Assembly (NCBI GenBank): GCA_029004185.1
Contig: JAQUPB010000008.1
Location: 1-39,831 of the forward strand
Origin: Bacteroidales bacterium
GTDB taxonomy: Bacteria > Bacteroidota > Bacteroidia > Bacteroidales > JAHJDW01
DNA: 39,831 bases
Direction: 5' to 3'
Notes under the pieces: generated by a model
Told to the model about the DNA's origin: nothing
Database searches by the model: none
Seen by the model: the letters and a program-made list of their open reading frames with translations, nothing else
Translations under genes and position numbers: made by a program
Shown here: positions 24,326 to 31,864 of the stretch, in pieces
Numbering within the stretch: position 1 is the stretch's first letter
Layout of the letters: the number at the start of each line of letters is the position of its first letter

Positions 24326-24399
24326 GGTCCCGTAGCTCAGCTGGATAGAGCAACAGCCTTCTAAGCTGTGGGTCGTGGGTTCGAATCCCGCCGGGATCA
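24326..24399 (+). tRNA. tRNA-Arg (TCT)
   Basis: 74 nt. Acceptor GGTCCCG/CGGGATC; anticodon stem ACAGC/GCTGT with loop CTTCTAA gives TCT. Discriminator A. Confidence 0.95.
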
Positions 24400-24405
24400 C
24401 AAAAA

Positions 24406-24447
24406 AATAAGACAATCGGAAATAAGTGGGTTGTCTTATTGATTTTT
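24406..24447 (+). terminator. Terminator-like hairpin after tRNA-Arg
   Basis: Perfect 10-bp arms AATAAGACAA (24406-24415) / TTGTCTTATT (24431-24440), 15-nt loop, then GATTTTTC. It lies just before the DUF4159 gene, so that gene may depend on read-through or on a promoter not recognised here. Confidence 0.7.
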
Positions 24448-24465
24448 CACTTCAGTTTTTTTTGG

Positions 24466-25119
24466 ATGAGAAAAATAGTTTTAATAATATTTGTTTGTTT
24501 ATACTTTTTTGGTTTTTCGCAACAACCAACAATACAAATTGCATTATTGAAATACAACGGGGGAGGAGACTGGTACGCAAACCCCACATCACTGCCCAAC
24601 TTAATAAAATTCTGCAATCAGAATACAGGAACAAATATAAATCCTGACAATGCTGTAGTTGAGGTTGGAAGCGCCGATATTTTTAATTATCCTTTTGTGC
24701 ACATGACCGGTCATGGCAATGTTATTTTTTCGGCGGTGGAAGCTCAAAATCTGAGGAATTATCTTATTGGCGGTGGATTTTTGCATATTGACGATAATTA
24801 TGGGATAAATCAATATGTCAGAAGAGAAATGAAAAAAGTTTTCCCTGAACTTGATTTCATAGAGCTCTCTCCGAATCATCCTATATATCATCAGAAGTTC
24901 GATTTCCCGAAAGGTATTCCGAAAATTCATGAACATGACGGAAAGTTGGCGCAGGGTTTCGGGATAATTTATAAAAACCGTCTTGTTTGTTATTATTCTT
25001 ACGAAAGCGATTTGGGTGATGGATGGGAAGACCCCGATGTTCATCATGATTCGGAACCCGTAAGACAAAAAGCATTGAAAATGGGCGCTGATATTATTCA
25101 GTACGTTTTTACACAATAA
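24466..25119 (+). CDS. Exported DUF4159 domain protein
   Basis: 217 residues from the ATG at 24466, chosen because it gives a clean signal peptide (MRKIVLIIFVCLYFFGFSQ). The mature protein is one DUF4159 domain: IALLKYNGGGDWYANPTSLP at the start, FVHMTGHGNVIFS, then RNYLIGGGFLHIDDNYGINQ, and IHEHDGKLAQGFGIIYKNRL towards the end. The fold resembles class I glutamine-amidotransferase-like (ThuA-like) domains; function unknown. In other bacteria DUF4159 genes often occur with MoxR/VWA aerotolerance genes; none is seen here. Confidence 0.85.
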   Translation: MRKIVLIIFVCLYFFGFSQQPTIQIALLKYNGGGDWYANPTSLPNLIKFCNQNTGTNINPDNAVVEVGSADIFNYPFVHMTGHGNVIFSAVEAQNLRNYLIGGGFLHIDDNYGINQYVRREMKKVFPELDFIELSPNHPIYHQKFDFPKGIPKIHEHDGKLAQGFGIIYKNRLVCYYSYESDLGDGWEDPDVHHDSEPVRQKALKMGADIIQYVFTQ

Positions 25120-25186
25120 AAAAAGTTGAAAAATGTTTGTTGTTTGTAGTTTAAAAAATTATTAGTTTTACACAAAAAAATAAGCG

Positions 25187-25939
25187 TTGAAGGAAAACAA
25201 GAAAATATATTTTGCATCCGACTTTCATCTGGGTGTACCTGATTACGAAAGCAGCCTGGAACGTGAGAAATTAATCGTAAAATGGCTTGATGAAATTAAA
25301 CAGGATGCTGAAGAGTTGTTTTTACTTGGCGATGTTTTTGATTTCTGGTTTGAATATAAATCGGTGGTTCCGCGCGGGTTTGTGCGTTTGCTGGGAAAAA
25401 TCGCCGAATTAAGCGACAGCGGAATTAAAATACATTATTTTACGGGCAATCACGATATATGGATTTATGATTATCTCCCGAAAGAACTGAATGCAGAATT
25501 ATATCATCATCCCATTATCAGGGAAATAAACGGCAAGAAATTCTACATTGCCCATGGCGATGGTCTCGGTCCAAGCGATTACAAGTTTAAACTGATGAAA
25601 AAAGGTTTTAGGAGTTCTGTATTGCAATGGATATTTTCTGCTTTATTGCATCCTAATTTTGCTTTTAAAATCGCAAAGTTTTTTTCGCTTAAAAGCCGTT
25701 TTGCAAATGACAACAATTTTGAAAAGAGCAAATTTCTCGGCGAAAAAGAATGGCTTATCATAAATTCACGTAAAATTCTGGAAAAAGAACATATCGACTT
25801 TTTTATATATGGCCACAGGCATTTTCCTGTTGAATTACAACTTTCCGATAAATCAAAATATATCAACCTGGGCGAATGGGTGAACTACAAACCTTATGCT
25901 GTTTTCGATGGGAACAACACTGTCCTGAAGCAGTTTTGA
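25187..25939 (+). CDS. lpxH: UDP-2,3-diacylglucosamine hydrolase-like metallophosphoesterase, TTG start
   Basis: 250 residues. Calcineurin-like metallophosphoesterase with all LpxH motifs: SDFHLG near the N-terminus, GDVFDFWFEY, GNHDIW, AHGDGLG and GHRHFP. Known reaction: UDP-2,3-diacyl-GlcN to lipid X plus UMP in lipid A synthesis, at the inner membrane. No ATG occurs until deep inside the domain, so translation starts at TTG (25187), which gives KKIYFASDFHLG at the normal distance. The name follows the Bacteroidota LpxH group; a related UDP-sugar hydrolase is the alternative. Confidence 0.86.
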   Translation: MKENKKIYFASDFHLGVPDYESSLEREKLIVKWLDEIKQDAEELFLLGDVFDFWFEYKSVVPRGFVRLLGKIAELSDSGIKIHYFTGNHDIWIYDYLPKELNAELYHHPIIREINGKKFYIAHGDGLGPSDYKFKLMKKGFRSSVLQWIFSALLHPNFAFKIAKFFSLKSRFANDNNFEKSKFLGEKEWLIINSRKILEKEHIDFFIYGHRHFPVELQLSDKSKYINLGEWVNYKPYAVFDGNNTVLKQF

Positions 25940-25947
25940 GTTTCAGG

Positions 25948-26022
25948 GTAGTCGGTAATCAGTGATCGGTAACCTCAAACATTAAACATTAAACATCAAA
26001 CTTTAGACATTAGACTTTGAAC
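25948..26022. repeat. 7-bp and 8-bp degenerate arrays after lpxH
   Basis: GTAGTCGGTAATCAGTGATC (25948-25967) of the AATCAGT family is followed by AAACATTA octamers drifting into AGACTTTGAAC (25978-26022). Confidence 0.75.
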
Positions 26023-26103
26023 TTTTTTAATATTTGCCCTCTGCTCTCACCTTTTAACTCGTGAATACTTGTAAATACTTTTTCCATTCCAACTAATTTT
26101 CAC

Positions 26104-26111
26104 TATCTTTG
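26104..26111 (+). promoter_or_regulatory. -7 box for tmRNA
   Basis: TATCTTTG, exact TAnnTTTG, 25 bp before the mature tmRNA 5' end, consistent with a short 5' leader removed by RNase P. Confidence 0.6.
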
Positions 26112-26136
26112 TAATTAACTTGTTCATTGAAATCAT

Positions 26137-26505
26137 GGGGCTGACCGGTTTTGACAGCGAGGATAGTGGTGATGTAAGCATGTCGAGCGTTGTGAATATG
26201 GCTCGTAAAAATCAACTCTCACGCCTATTAAACGGCAACGATTATAATTACGCTATTGCTGCTTAATTCTAGGAATTAACAGTTAGCTGTTTCCCGGGGA
26301 GCTTTGCTCAACTGCGCCCCGACGAAGCATCGCAAATGTTGAGATAGTTCAGTTATTGTCTCGGTAATTGGATGAAAATTTTGGGGCTAAGGATTTTGTG
26401 GGTCCGTTTTGAACCAGCAATTTCTCTAAAACCAATCAAATACTACACATGTAGAAAACCTTTCTGCTACTTGTTTGGACGAGGGTTCGAATCCCTCCAG
26501 CTCCA
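26137..26505 (+). ncRNA. ssrA: Transfer-messenger RNA
   Basis: About 369 nt. The tRNA-like ends GGGGCTG (26137) and CAGCTCC (26498-26504) pair to form the acceptor stem, with discriminator A at 26505; the T arm is GAGGGTTCGAATCCCTC. The tag frame begins at GGC 26234 and reads GNDYNYAIAA then TAA (26264-26266), ending in the expected hydrophobic Ala-Ala. It rescues stalled ribosomes with SmpB. The 3' end doubles as the left attachment site of the downstream island. Confidence 0.95.
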
Positions 26506-26506
26506 C
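26492..26506 (+). repeat. Putative attL in the tmRNA 3' end
   Basis: TCCCTCCAGCTCCAC; the copy at 30939-30953 differs at one base and has the same orientation. tmRNA 3' ends are a common integration target. Confidence 0.65.
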
Positions 26507-26578
26507 TTTTTTTATAAATATTTTGAAGCTGTATGTTGGCAGTCGGAAATCAGTCTGAATTTTTGAATTGAATCTGCT

Positions 26579-26609
26579 AAAGAAGTAAGAGAAATCTTGC
26601 TTTTTTTTT
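26579..26609 (+). terminator. Terminator with GAAA tetraloop (second copy)
   Basis: GAAGTAAGA (26582-26590), GAAA loop, TCTTGCTT then nine T. The hairpin and ~20 bp of upstream flank match the copy at 22576-22627 closely. It could end tmRNA transcription. Confidence 0.85.
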
Positions 26610-26642
26610 ATTTTAATTACAGTGAGAAATAAAGAAAAACAT

Positions 26643-26650
26643 TATATTTG
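26643..26650 (+). promoter_or_regulatory. -7 box for the MazG/helicase operon
   Basis: TATATTTG, exact TAnnTTTG. Start codons before it (GTG 26622) are excluded; ATGs at 26667 or 26688 remain. Confidence 0.5.
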
Positions 26651-26687
26651 TTTGATGCAAAATAAAATGGTTATAAAAACAAATAAC

Positions 26688-27017
26688 ATGAATGATATCA
26701 AAGAAATTATCATGGAATTAATAAAATTCAGGAATGAAAGAAACTGGGAGCAGTTTCACAATCCTAAAGATTTAGCGATTGCGATTTCTATTGAAGCAAA
26801 CGAATTACTGGAATTGTTTTTGTGGAAAAATTCTGATGATGCAAAAATTGATAAAGTGAAAGAAGAACTTGCAGATGTATTTGCATTTGCTTTTCTGATG
26901 GCAGACAAATATAATCTTGATGTAAAACAAATTGTTTTAGAAAAAATAAAACGAAACGGAGAAAAATATCCTGTTGAAAAAGCAAAAGGAACAGCAAAGA
27001 AATATGACGAGTTATGA
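26688..27017 (+). CDS. MazG-like nucleotide pyrophosphohydrolase
   Basis: 109 residues from the ATG at 26688, the normal start for this family (MNDIKEIIMELIKFRNERNW); the ATG at 26667 would add seven residues. All-alpha NTP-PPase (MazG/RS21-C6 type) with metal motifs ExxE at Glu36/Glu39 (EANELLELF) and ExxD at Glu59/Asp62 (EELADVF). The family hydrolyses (d)NTPs to NMP plus pyrophosphate, in housecleaning or in nucleotide depletion. The stop overlaps the start of the helicase fusion (ATGA), so the two products are probably made together. First gene of the island. Confidence 0.88.
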   Translation: MNDIKEIIMELIKFRNERNWEQFHNPKDLAIAISIEANELLELFLWKNSDDAKIDKVKEELADVFAFAFLMADKYNLDVKQIVLEKIKRNGEKYPVEKAKGTAKKYDEL

Positions 27018-29224
27018 GTTTATCTTTTGATTTATCTATTGAGGTTTCAGAACAATATGATTTCAAAAAGGAATCTTTAAACAAGATTGAGCAAAATCCT
27101 TGGGTAAAAAATCAATGGCCTTTAGTATATTTTATCCAAAACAACAATCAAAAAATTGCATATGTTGGAGAATCAACTAATGCCTTAAGTAGAATAAAAA
27201 ACCATCTTGGGAATCCGGAAAGATGTAAATTGAATAAAATTTCAATAATTGGCTCTGATAAGTTTAATAAATCTGCTACTTTAGATATTGAATCTAATTT
27301 AATTCAATATATTACAGCAGAAGGAACTTACAGTCTTCAAAATGGAAATTACGGATTAACAAATCACAACTATTATCAGCAAGATCTCTATAAAAATCTT
27401 TTTAAAGAAGTCTGGAATAAATTAATCGAAAAAAAGATTGTGACAAAATCCCTTGCTGAGATTGAAAATTCAGAATTATTTAAGTTTTCACCATTTAAAT
27501 CACTAAACGAAGACCAGTACAAATCGGTAATTGAAATACTTGAAGGACTAATTACAAAAGAATCAAATAGAATATTTATTAAAGGAAGTGCGGGTACTGG
27601 CAAGACAATACTTGCAACTTATTTGATGAAGTTACTTTATTCAAATGTAACGGATGATTATGAAGGCTACAATGACGATGAATTACGAGAAATTAAATAC
27701 ATAAAAGCATTTAGGGCAAAATACCCAAGTTTAAAAATAGGATTGGTTATAGCAATGACATCATTAAGAGAGTCACTGGAAAATGTTTTTAAAAAGATAC
27801 CCGGGTTAAAAGCTTCAATGATTATAAATCCATCAGATACTTTTAAGATAAAAGAAAAATATGATTTATTAATTGTAGACGAAGCCCATAGATTAAGACA
27901 ATATAAAAATATCAGTTGGATGGGGGCTTTTAGAAAAAATAATCAAAAGTTAAATCTAGATGATAATGGAAATGAATTAGACTGGGTAATAGCTAATAGC
28001 AAAAATCAAATTTTCTTTTATGATTCTGACCAATCAATAAAACCTTCGGATGTGGATAAAAATAATTTTGTAAAATTGTTAGATGACAAAAATACATTGA
28101 ATCTTGAACTAAAGTCTCAAATGAGAGTCCAGGGAGGAGGTAACAACTATATAAAATTTGTTGACGATTTACTTCATAACAAAAGGAATTGTTCTGCTAA
28201 ATACACAACTAATGATTATGATATATATATATTTGATTCATTAAAAGACCTTTATTCGGAGCTTAGAAAAAAGGAAGAACAATTCGGTTTATGTAGATTG
28301 ATTGCAGGTTACTCATGGCCTTGGTTGTCTGATCCCAAAAAGAAACCTAAACCGTTTTCAGATGTTACAGACATTGAAATAGATGGTTTGAAATTTAAAT
28401 GGAATTCAACAGATAAAGATTGGATAAATTCTCCAAACGCATTTAATGAGATTGGCTGCATTCACACAACTCAAGGTTATGATTTAAATTACACGGGAGT
28501 GATTTTTGGCAAGGAAATTAATTACAACGAAGCAAAAAAATGTATTGAAATTGACCCGAATAATTACTATGATATTAACGGTAAAAAGGGTATTTTGGAT
28601 TTAGATGATTTAAAATCATACATAATAAACATATACAAAACTATTATGTATAGGGGAATAAAGGGAACATTTGTTTATGCGTGTAATAAGGAATTAAATG
28701 AATACTTAAAAAAACATATTGACACATTCAAGAATGACATCCCTTTTAGAATATTGCGTTTTGAGGAAGTAAAACCATATATCAATGCTGTTCCGTTAGT
28801 CGATATTTCTGTTGCTGCTGGTAACTTTAGTGATTTGCAAATTCATTCTAATTACGAATGGATAGAACTTCCATTCAATATAACAGCAAAACAAGGTTAT
28901 TTTGTTTGTAAAGTTATTGGGGAATCTATGAATAAAAAAATACCTAATGGTTCATATTGCCTTTTTAAACAAGATGAGGGAGGGAGCAGAAATGGGAAAA
29001 TAGTCTTAGTCCAAAGTACCAGTGTACATGATTCGGAATTTGGTTCAGGATACACAGTGAAAGAATATCATAGTGAAAAGATTTTCAGTGCTGAAGAATG
29101 GAGACACCAATCAATAACATTGAAACCATTATCAAATCATTCTGATTATACTGAAATAAAACTTTCAGATGATGAATTAAATGATTTTAAAGTAGTCGGT
29201 ATATTTGAAACAGTGCTAATATAA
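27014..29224 (+). CDS. GIY-YIG nuclease / DUF2075 (Schlafen-type SF1) helicase / LexA-like S24 peptidase fusion
   Basis: 736 residues, three modules. (1) Residues ~35-120, GIY-YIG-like: VYFIQ (38-42), AYVGES (49-54), Arg60, His64 and candidate catalytic Glu93. (2) Residues ~160-590, DUF2075/SLFN-group-3 P-loop helicase: Walker A GSAGTGKT (191-198), Walker B LLIVDEAHRL (Asp289, Glu290), then QMRVQGGG and IHTTQGYDLNYTGVIFG as later helicase motifs. (3) Residues ~592-736, LexA/UmuD-type S24 protease: PLVDISVAAG with an Ala602-Gly603 cleavage-site pair, GESM with Ser638, and YTVKEY with Lys682. All catalytic residues appear intact. Coupled by a 4-bp overlap to the MazG gene. Nuclease plus helicase plus self-cleaving protease suggests a DNA-damage- or phage-triggered effector; that role is inferred. 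Confidence 0.85.
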   Translation: MSLSFDLSIEVSEQYDFKKESLNKIEQNPWVKNQWPLVYFIQNNNQKIAYVGESTNALSRIKNHLGNPERCKLNKISIIGSDKFNKSATLDIESNLIQYITAEGTYSLQNGNYGLTNHNYYQQDLYKNLFKEVWNKLIEKKIVTKSLAEIENSELFKFSPFKSLNEDQYKSVIEILEGLITKESNRIFIKGSAGTGKTILATYLMKLLYSNVTDDYEGYNDDELREIKYIKAFRAKYPSLKIGLVIAMTSLRESLENVFKKIPGLKASMIINPSDTFKIKEKYDLLIVDEAHRLRQYKNISWMGAFRKNNQKLNLDDNGNELDWVIANSKNQIFFYDSDQSIKPSDVDKNNFVKLLDDKNTLNLELKSQMRVQGGGNNYIKFVDDLLHNKRNCSAKYTTNDYDIYIFDSLKDLYSELRKKEEQFGLCRLIAGYSWPWLSDPKKKPKPFSDVTDIEIDGLKFKWNSTDKDWINSPNAFNEIGCIHTTQGYDLNYTGVIFGKEINYNEAKKCIEIDPNNYYDINGKKGILDLDDLKSYIINIYKTIMYRGIKGTFVYACNKELNEYLKKHIDTFKNDIPFRILRFEEVKPYINAVPLVDISVAAGNFSDLQIHSNYEWIELPFNITAKQGYFVCKVIGESMNKKIPNGSYCLFKQDEGGSRNGKIVLVQSTSVHDSEFGSGYTVKEYHSEKIFSAEEWRHQSITLKPLSNHSDYTEIKLSDDELNDFKVVGIFETVLI

Positions 29225-29247
29225 ATAACCAATTGACCCTCCCACCT

Positions 29248-29278
29248 CGCGCGGATTTATCGAAACGTAATCCGTGCG
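29248..29278. repeat. GC-rich hairpin (REP-like)
   Basis: CGCGCGGATT (29248-29257) / AATCCGTGCG (29269-29278), 10-bp stem with one G-T pair, 11-nt loop. No T-run follows on the plus strand, so it is more likely a REP-like element than a terminator. Confidence 0.6.
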
Positions 29279-29352
29279 AAATAATAGTAAACTCTATTTA
29301 TTTTCCCTGATTGTTCGGAATTAGTGAAAAAAATTACAGAATTATTTGCAAT

Positions 29353-29396
29353 TTACTAAAAATAATTAGTAATTTTACTCAGCATAACTAGTAAAA
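29353..29396 (+). promoter_or_regulatory. Operator-like palindromes upstream of the DUF4143 ATPase
   Basis: TTACTA (29353-29358) / TAGTAA (29367-29372) and TTTTACT (29373-29379) / AGTAAAA (29390-29396). The half-sites abut each other and the last one touches the ATG. This suggests autoregulation or a second regulator; no DNA-binding domain is evident in the gene itself. Confidence 0.5.
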
Positions 29397-30589
29397 TGTA
29401 TATGACATTCGAAAGACAACAAATTAAAACACTTGAAAAACGGCTTAAAGAAAAAAGACGTTATATTCAGGTAATCATGGGTCCGCGCCAGGTTGGCAAG
29501 ACAACAATGGTTACACAATTACAGAAGAAAATCAAAAGTCCGCAGTATTTTGTTTCAGCTGATGGAGCAATTGCATCCGCCGGATTTTGGATTGAACAGC
29601 ATTGGCATATAGCAAGGAATAAGTTCAAACAATCGGGGGCAGCAAATTTTGTATTTGTCATGGATGAAATACAAAAGATTGAAAACTGGAGTGAAACAGT
29701 AAAGTTGCTTTGGGATGAAGATACACGTAATAACCGGCAGATAAAAGTTATTCTTTTGGGTTCATCACGGTTGCTTCTTCAAAAAGGATTGACTGAATCG
29801 CTTGCCGGACGTTTTGAAACAACATATCTTGGTCACTGGTCATTCAGTGAAATGCACAAAGCATTCGGATGGGATGAAAACAAATTTGTATGGTTTGGCG
29901 GCTATCCTGGCTCGGCTGCTCTTATTAAAGATGAATCGCGCTGGAAGCATTATGTTTCACAATCGCTTGTTGAAACAAGCATCTCAAAAGATATTCTGAT
30001 GCTGACACGTGTTGACAAGCCCGCATTGATGAAACGCCTTTTTGAACTCGGATGCCTTTATTCTGGTCAGATACTTTCCTTTACAAAAATTCTGGGACAA
30101 CTGCAGGATTCAGGAAACACGGTTACATTATCGCATTATCTCGATTTGCTCGACACAGCAGGTTTGCTTGCAGGAATTGAAAAATATGCTTCTGATAAAA
30201 TCAGGCAGCGGGCATCAAGTCCGAAATTCCTTGTACACAATACGGCATTAATCAGTTCGCAAAATGCTGAAACTTACAAAGAGGTGCACACAAAACCGGA
30301 ACAATGGGGCAGAATGGTTGAATCGGCTGTAGGTGCACATCTGTTAAATCACTCGCATACGGATGACTACCGTATTTTTTACTGGCGGCACAGAGATAAC
30401 GAAATTGATTTTGTGTTAAAGAAAGGAAATAAAATTATCGGGCTTGAAGTTAAAAGTGGTGCCACGCAAAAATTATCAGGAATGAATGCTTTTAAAAAAC
30501 AATTTAAGCCAAATAAAACTTTTTTGATTGGAACAACAGGACTTTCATGGCGGGAATTTTTAAAAATGAATCCTGCTGAACTTTTTTAA
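29396..30589 (+). CDS. AAA ATPase with C-terminal DUF4143 (nuclease-like) domain
   Basis: 397 residues. AAA_14-type P-loop: Walker A GPRQVGKT (29-36), Walker B FVFVMDEIQ (Asp90, Glu91), LLGSSRLLLQKGLTESLAGR as the sensor region. The C-terminal DUF4143 part includes EIDFVLKKGNKIIGLEVKSG, in which Asp338 and Glu351-Val-Lys353 form the PD-(D/E)xK nuclease-fold signature. This family is abundant and mobile in Bacteroidota and archaea; function unknown. Separated from the helicase gene by 171 bp with its own operator-like sites, so it is expressed on its own. Confidence 0.88.
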   Translation: MYMTFERQQIKTLEKRLKEKRRYIQVIMGPRQVGKTTMVTQLQKKIKSPQYFVSADGAIASAGFWIEQHWHIARNKFKQSGAANFVFVMDEIQKIENWSETVKLLWDEDTRNNRQIKVILLGSSRLLLQKGLTESLAGRFETTYLGHWSFSEMHKAFGWDENKFVWFGGYPGSAALIKDESRWKHYVSQSLVETSISKDILMLTRVDKPALMKRLFELGCLYSGQILSFTKILGQLQDSGNTVTLSHYLDLLDTAGLLAGIEKYASDKIRQRASSPKFLVHNTALISSQNAETYKEVHTKPEQWGRMVESAVGAHLLNHSHTDDYRIFYWRHRDNEIDFVLKKGNKIIGLEVKSGATQKLSGMNAFKKQFKPNKTFLIGTTGLSWREFLKMNPAELF

Positions 30590-30729
30590 TTCAGATTCCA
30601 CCTGCATTCGCATCATGATAATTGCAGATTATTAAAATTTATCAATTCGTAAAACAATTTTTATCAATAAAATCAACGAATGGAGTTGATTATATATAAT
30701 TAAATCAATGCGTTCTTTTTTCAATCATT

Positions 30730-30957
30730 TTAATGCTCATCAGTATGCGTGTGGACTCCAGATGAGTACCCTTTGCCTAATAAGAATTGTTTGTGTTTCG
30801 TATCTTTCATCAGTTCCTGCAGAATTCTGAAATTAATATGCAGGAGTTTATCGCGAAATGCTTTTTGTTTTCTTGCTTTGTATGCATTATTGTTGTGGAA
30901 CCTTATTCTATTGGCAGCGCATGAAAATAACTGGTTGCTCCTTCCAGCTCCACAAAG
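30730..30957 (-). pseudogene. 5'-truncated reading frame at the right island junction
   Basis: 76 open codons on the minus strand ending in TAA (30730-30732), with no usable start; an in-frame stop lies at 30958-30960. The peptide includes RSNQLFSCAANRIRFHNN and KQFLLGKGYSSGVHTH, with charged, protein-like composition. I do not recognise the family. The frame is cut exactly where the tmRNA-like repeat (30939-30953) lies, so the rest was probably lost at integration or excision. Confidence 0.5.
30939..30953 (+). repeat. Putative attR, copy of the tmRNA 3' end
   Basis: TCCTTCCAGCTCCAC, 14/15 identical to 26492-26506 and in the same orientation. Confidence 0.62.
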
Positions 30958-30987
30958 TTATTTTCGAGTTTCGGATTTTGAGTTGAT

Positions 30988-31626
30988 TTACTCTTTTATT
31001 TCTTTTTCAAAGGTTGCATTAAAGCTTCCGAAATCCTGTTTTTTGTAAGCATCTTCGCCAAAGAATTTTATTATGGGTTCAAAAGTTATTGGGTCTTTAT
31101 AACCTGGAAGTGCCTGAATGACGTTCATTGAATCGTCCATGATAACAAAATTCGGATATGATAACTGTCCTTTTACCAGAGCAACTGCAAGCTGATGTGG
31201 TGAACGCGAAACTGTGGGGTTTGCATTGACAAATGTTGTTCCTTTAAAAACAATTGTATCTTTTCGTTCTGCATTGAACTTTACACAGTAATAATGTTCA
31301 TTCATATATTTGGCAATTACTTTATTTGAGAAAGTAACGGCATCCATTCTTTTACACCATCCGCACCAGTCGGTATATAAATCAATGAATACTTTTTTGG
31401 GATTTTTTTTGTTCAGTTCCATGGCTTGCTGAAAAGTATACCATTTTATCACCGTGTCGGGTTCTGCTACTTTGACTTCGGCTTTGCCTTTTGTTGCTTT
31501 TACTGTTTTTGGCGCTTGTTTTGGCTTTTGAGTGGTCGTTTTTTTTGGAGTGGTAGTCTGTTTAACTTGACTAAAGCCTATTACCGGAAGTAATGATATG
31601 ATTAAAATAAAAATTTTCTTTTTCAT
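30988..31626 (-). CDS. Exported thioredoxin-like protein
   Basis: 212 residues. A signal peptide (cleavage near GFSQ) is followed by a Lys/Thr/Pro-rich linker (residues 21-55) and a thioredoxin fold with CGWC at residues 88-91 (TDWCGWCKRMDAVTF), then a PTVSRSPHQLA insertion and a YPNFVIMDD beta strand with the cis-Pro position. Related to DUF255/thioredoxin_7 proteins that reduce or isomerise disulfides in the periplasm. The linker suggests tethering to the envelope or another protein. It is convergent with the island. Confidence 0.85.
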   Translation of the reverse strand: MKKKIFILIISLLPVIGFSQVKQTTTPKKTTTQKPKQAPKTVKATKGKAEVKVAEPDTVIKWYTFQQAMELNKKNPKKVFIDLYTDWCGWCKRMDAVTFSNKVIAKYMNEHYYCVKFNAERKDTIVFKGTTFVNANPTVSRSPHQLAVALVKGQLSYPNFVIMDDSMNVIQALPGYKDPITFEPIIKFFGEDAYKKQDFGSFNATFEKEIKE

Positions 31627-31864
31627 TTTGGTTTTTAGTTGATTAGTAAATTAGTTATTAATCGTTATTAAGTGTTCATTGTTTATTGGTAAAAGATATT
31701 TGTGAAACTTTGCGTCTTAGTGTCTTTGTGGCATATTTTTTTAATTCCTTCGTTACCTCTAACCCCTAAAGGGGCATGCAAACGCACATTATTATATTTT
31801 TCTTCACAACTTCACTCTTCACAAATTCACAACTTTATTAAACAGTCCAAATGCCATGCCAATT
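31627..31864. repeat. Intergenic region with CTTAGTGTCTTTGTGGC motif
   Basis: ACTTTGCGTCTTAGTGTCTT (31705-31724) running into TGTGGCATATTTTT matches the right arm of the inverted repeat at 19995-20071. CCCCTAAAGGGG at 31769-31780 is a small palindrome. No gene seen. Confidence 0.5.

Larger units (their letters stand above)
26507..30953 (+). mobile_element. Candidate genomic island integrated at ssrA
   Basis: About 4.4 kb bounded by direct repeats (14/15 identical) copied from the tmRNA 3' end. Contents: MazG-like gene, GIY-YIG/helicase/S24 fusion, AAA/DUF4143 ATPase and a broken frame at the right edge. No complete integrase is present, so it would be non-autonomous or decayed. The MazG and fusion genes also read as more AT-rich than the housekeeping genes around them. 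Confidence 0.6.

Noticed and set aside
26372-26566. 64-codon frame in the 3' half of tmRNA
   Set aside because: It lies largely inside the structured tmRNA and its 3' flank and has no protein-like pattern.
29248-29278. Terminator of the MazG/helicase operon
   Set aside because: The hairpin is strong but no T-run follows, and its sequence resembles a dispersed GC-rich palindrome.
30749-31048. 99-codon plus-strand frame after the DUF4143 gene
   Set aside because: Composition is cysteine/leucine-rich and erratic; the minus-strand frame at 30730-30957 looks more protein-like and the thioredoxin gene occupies its end.
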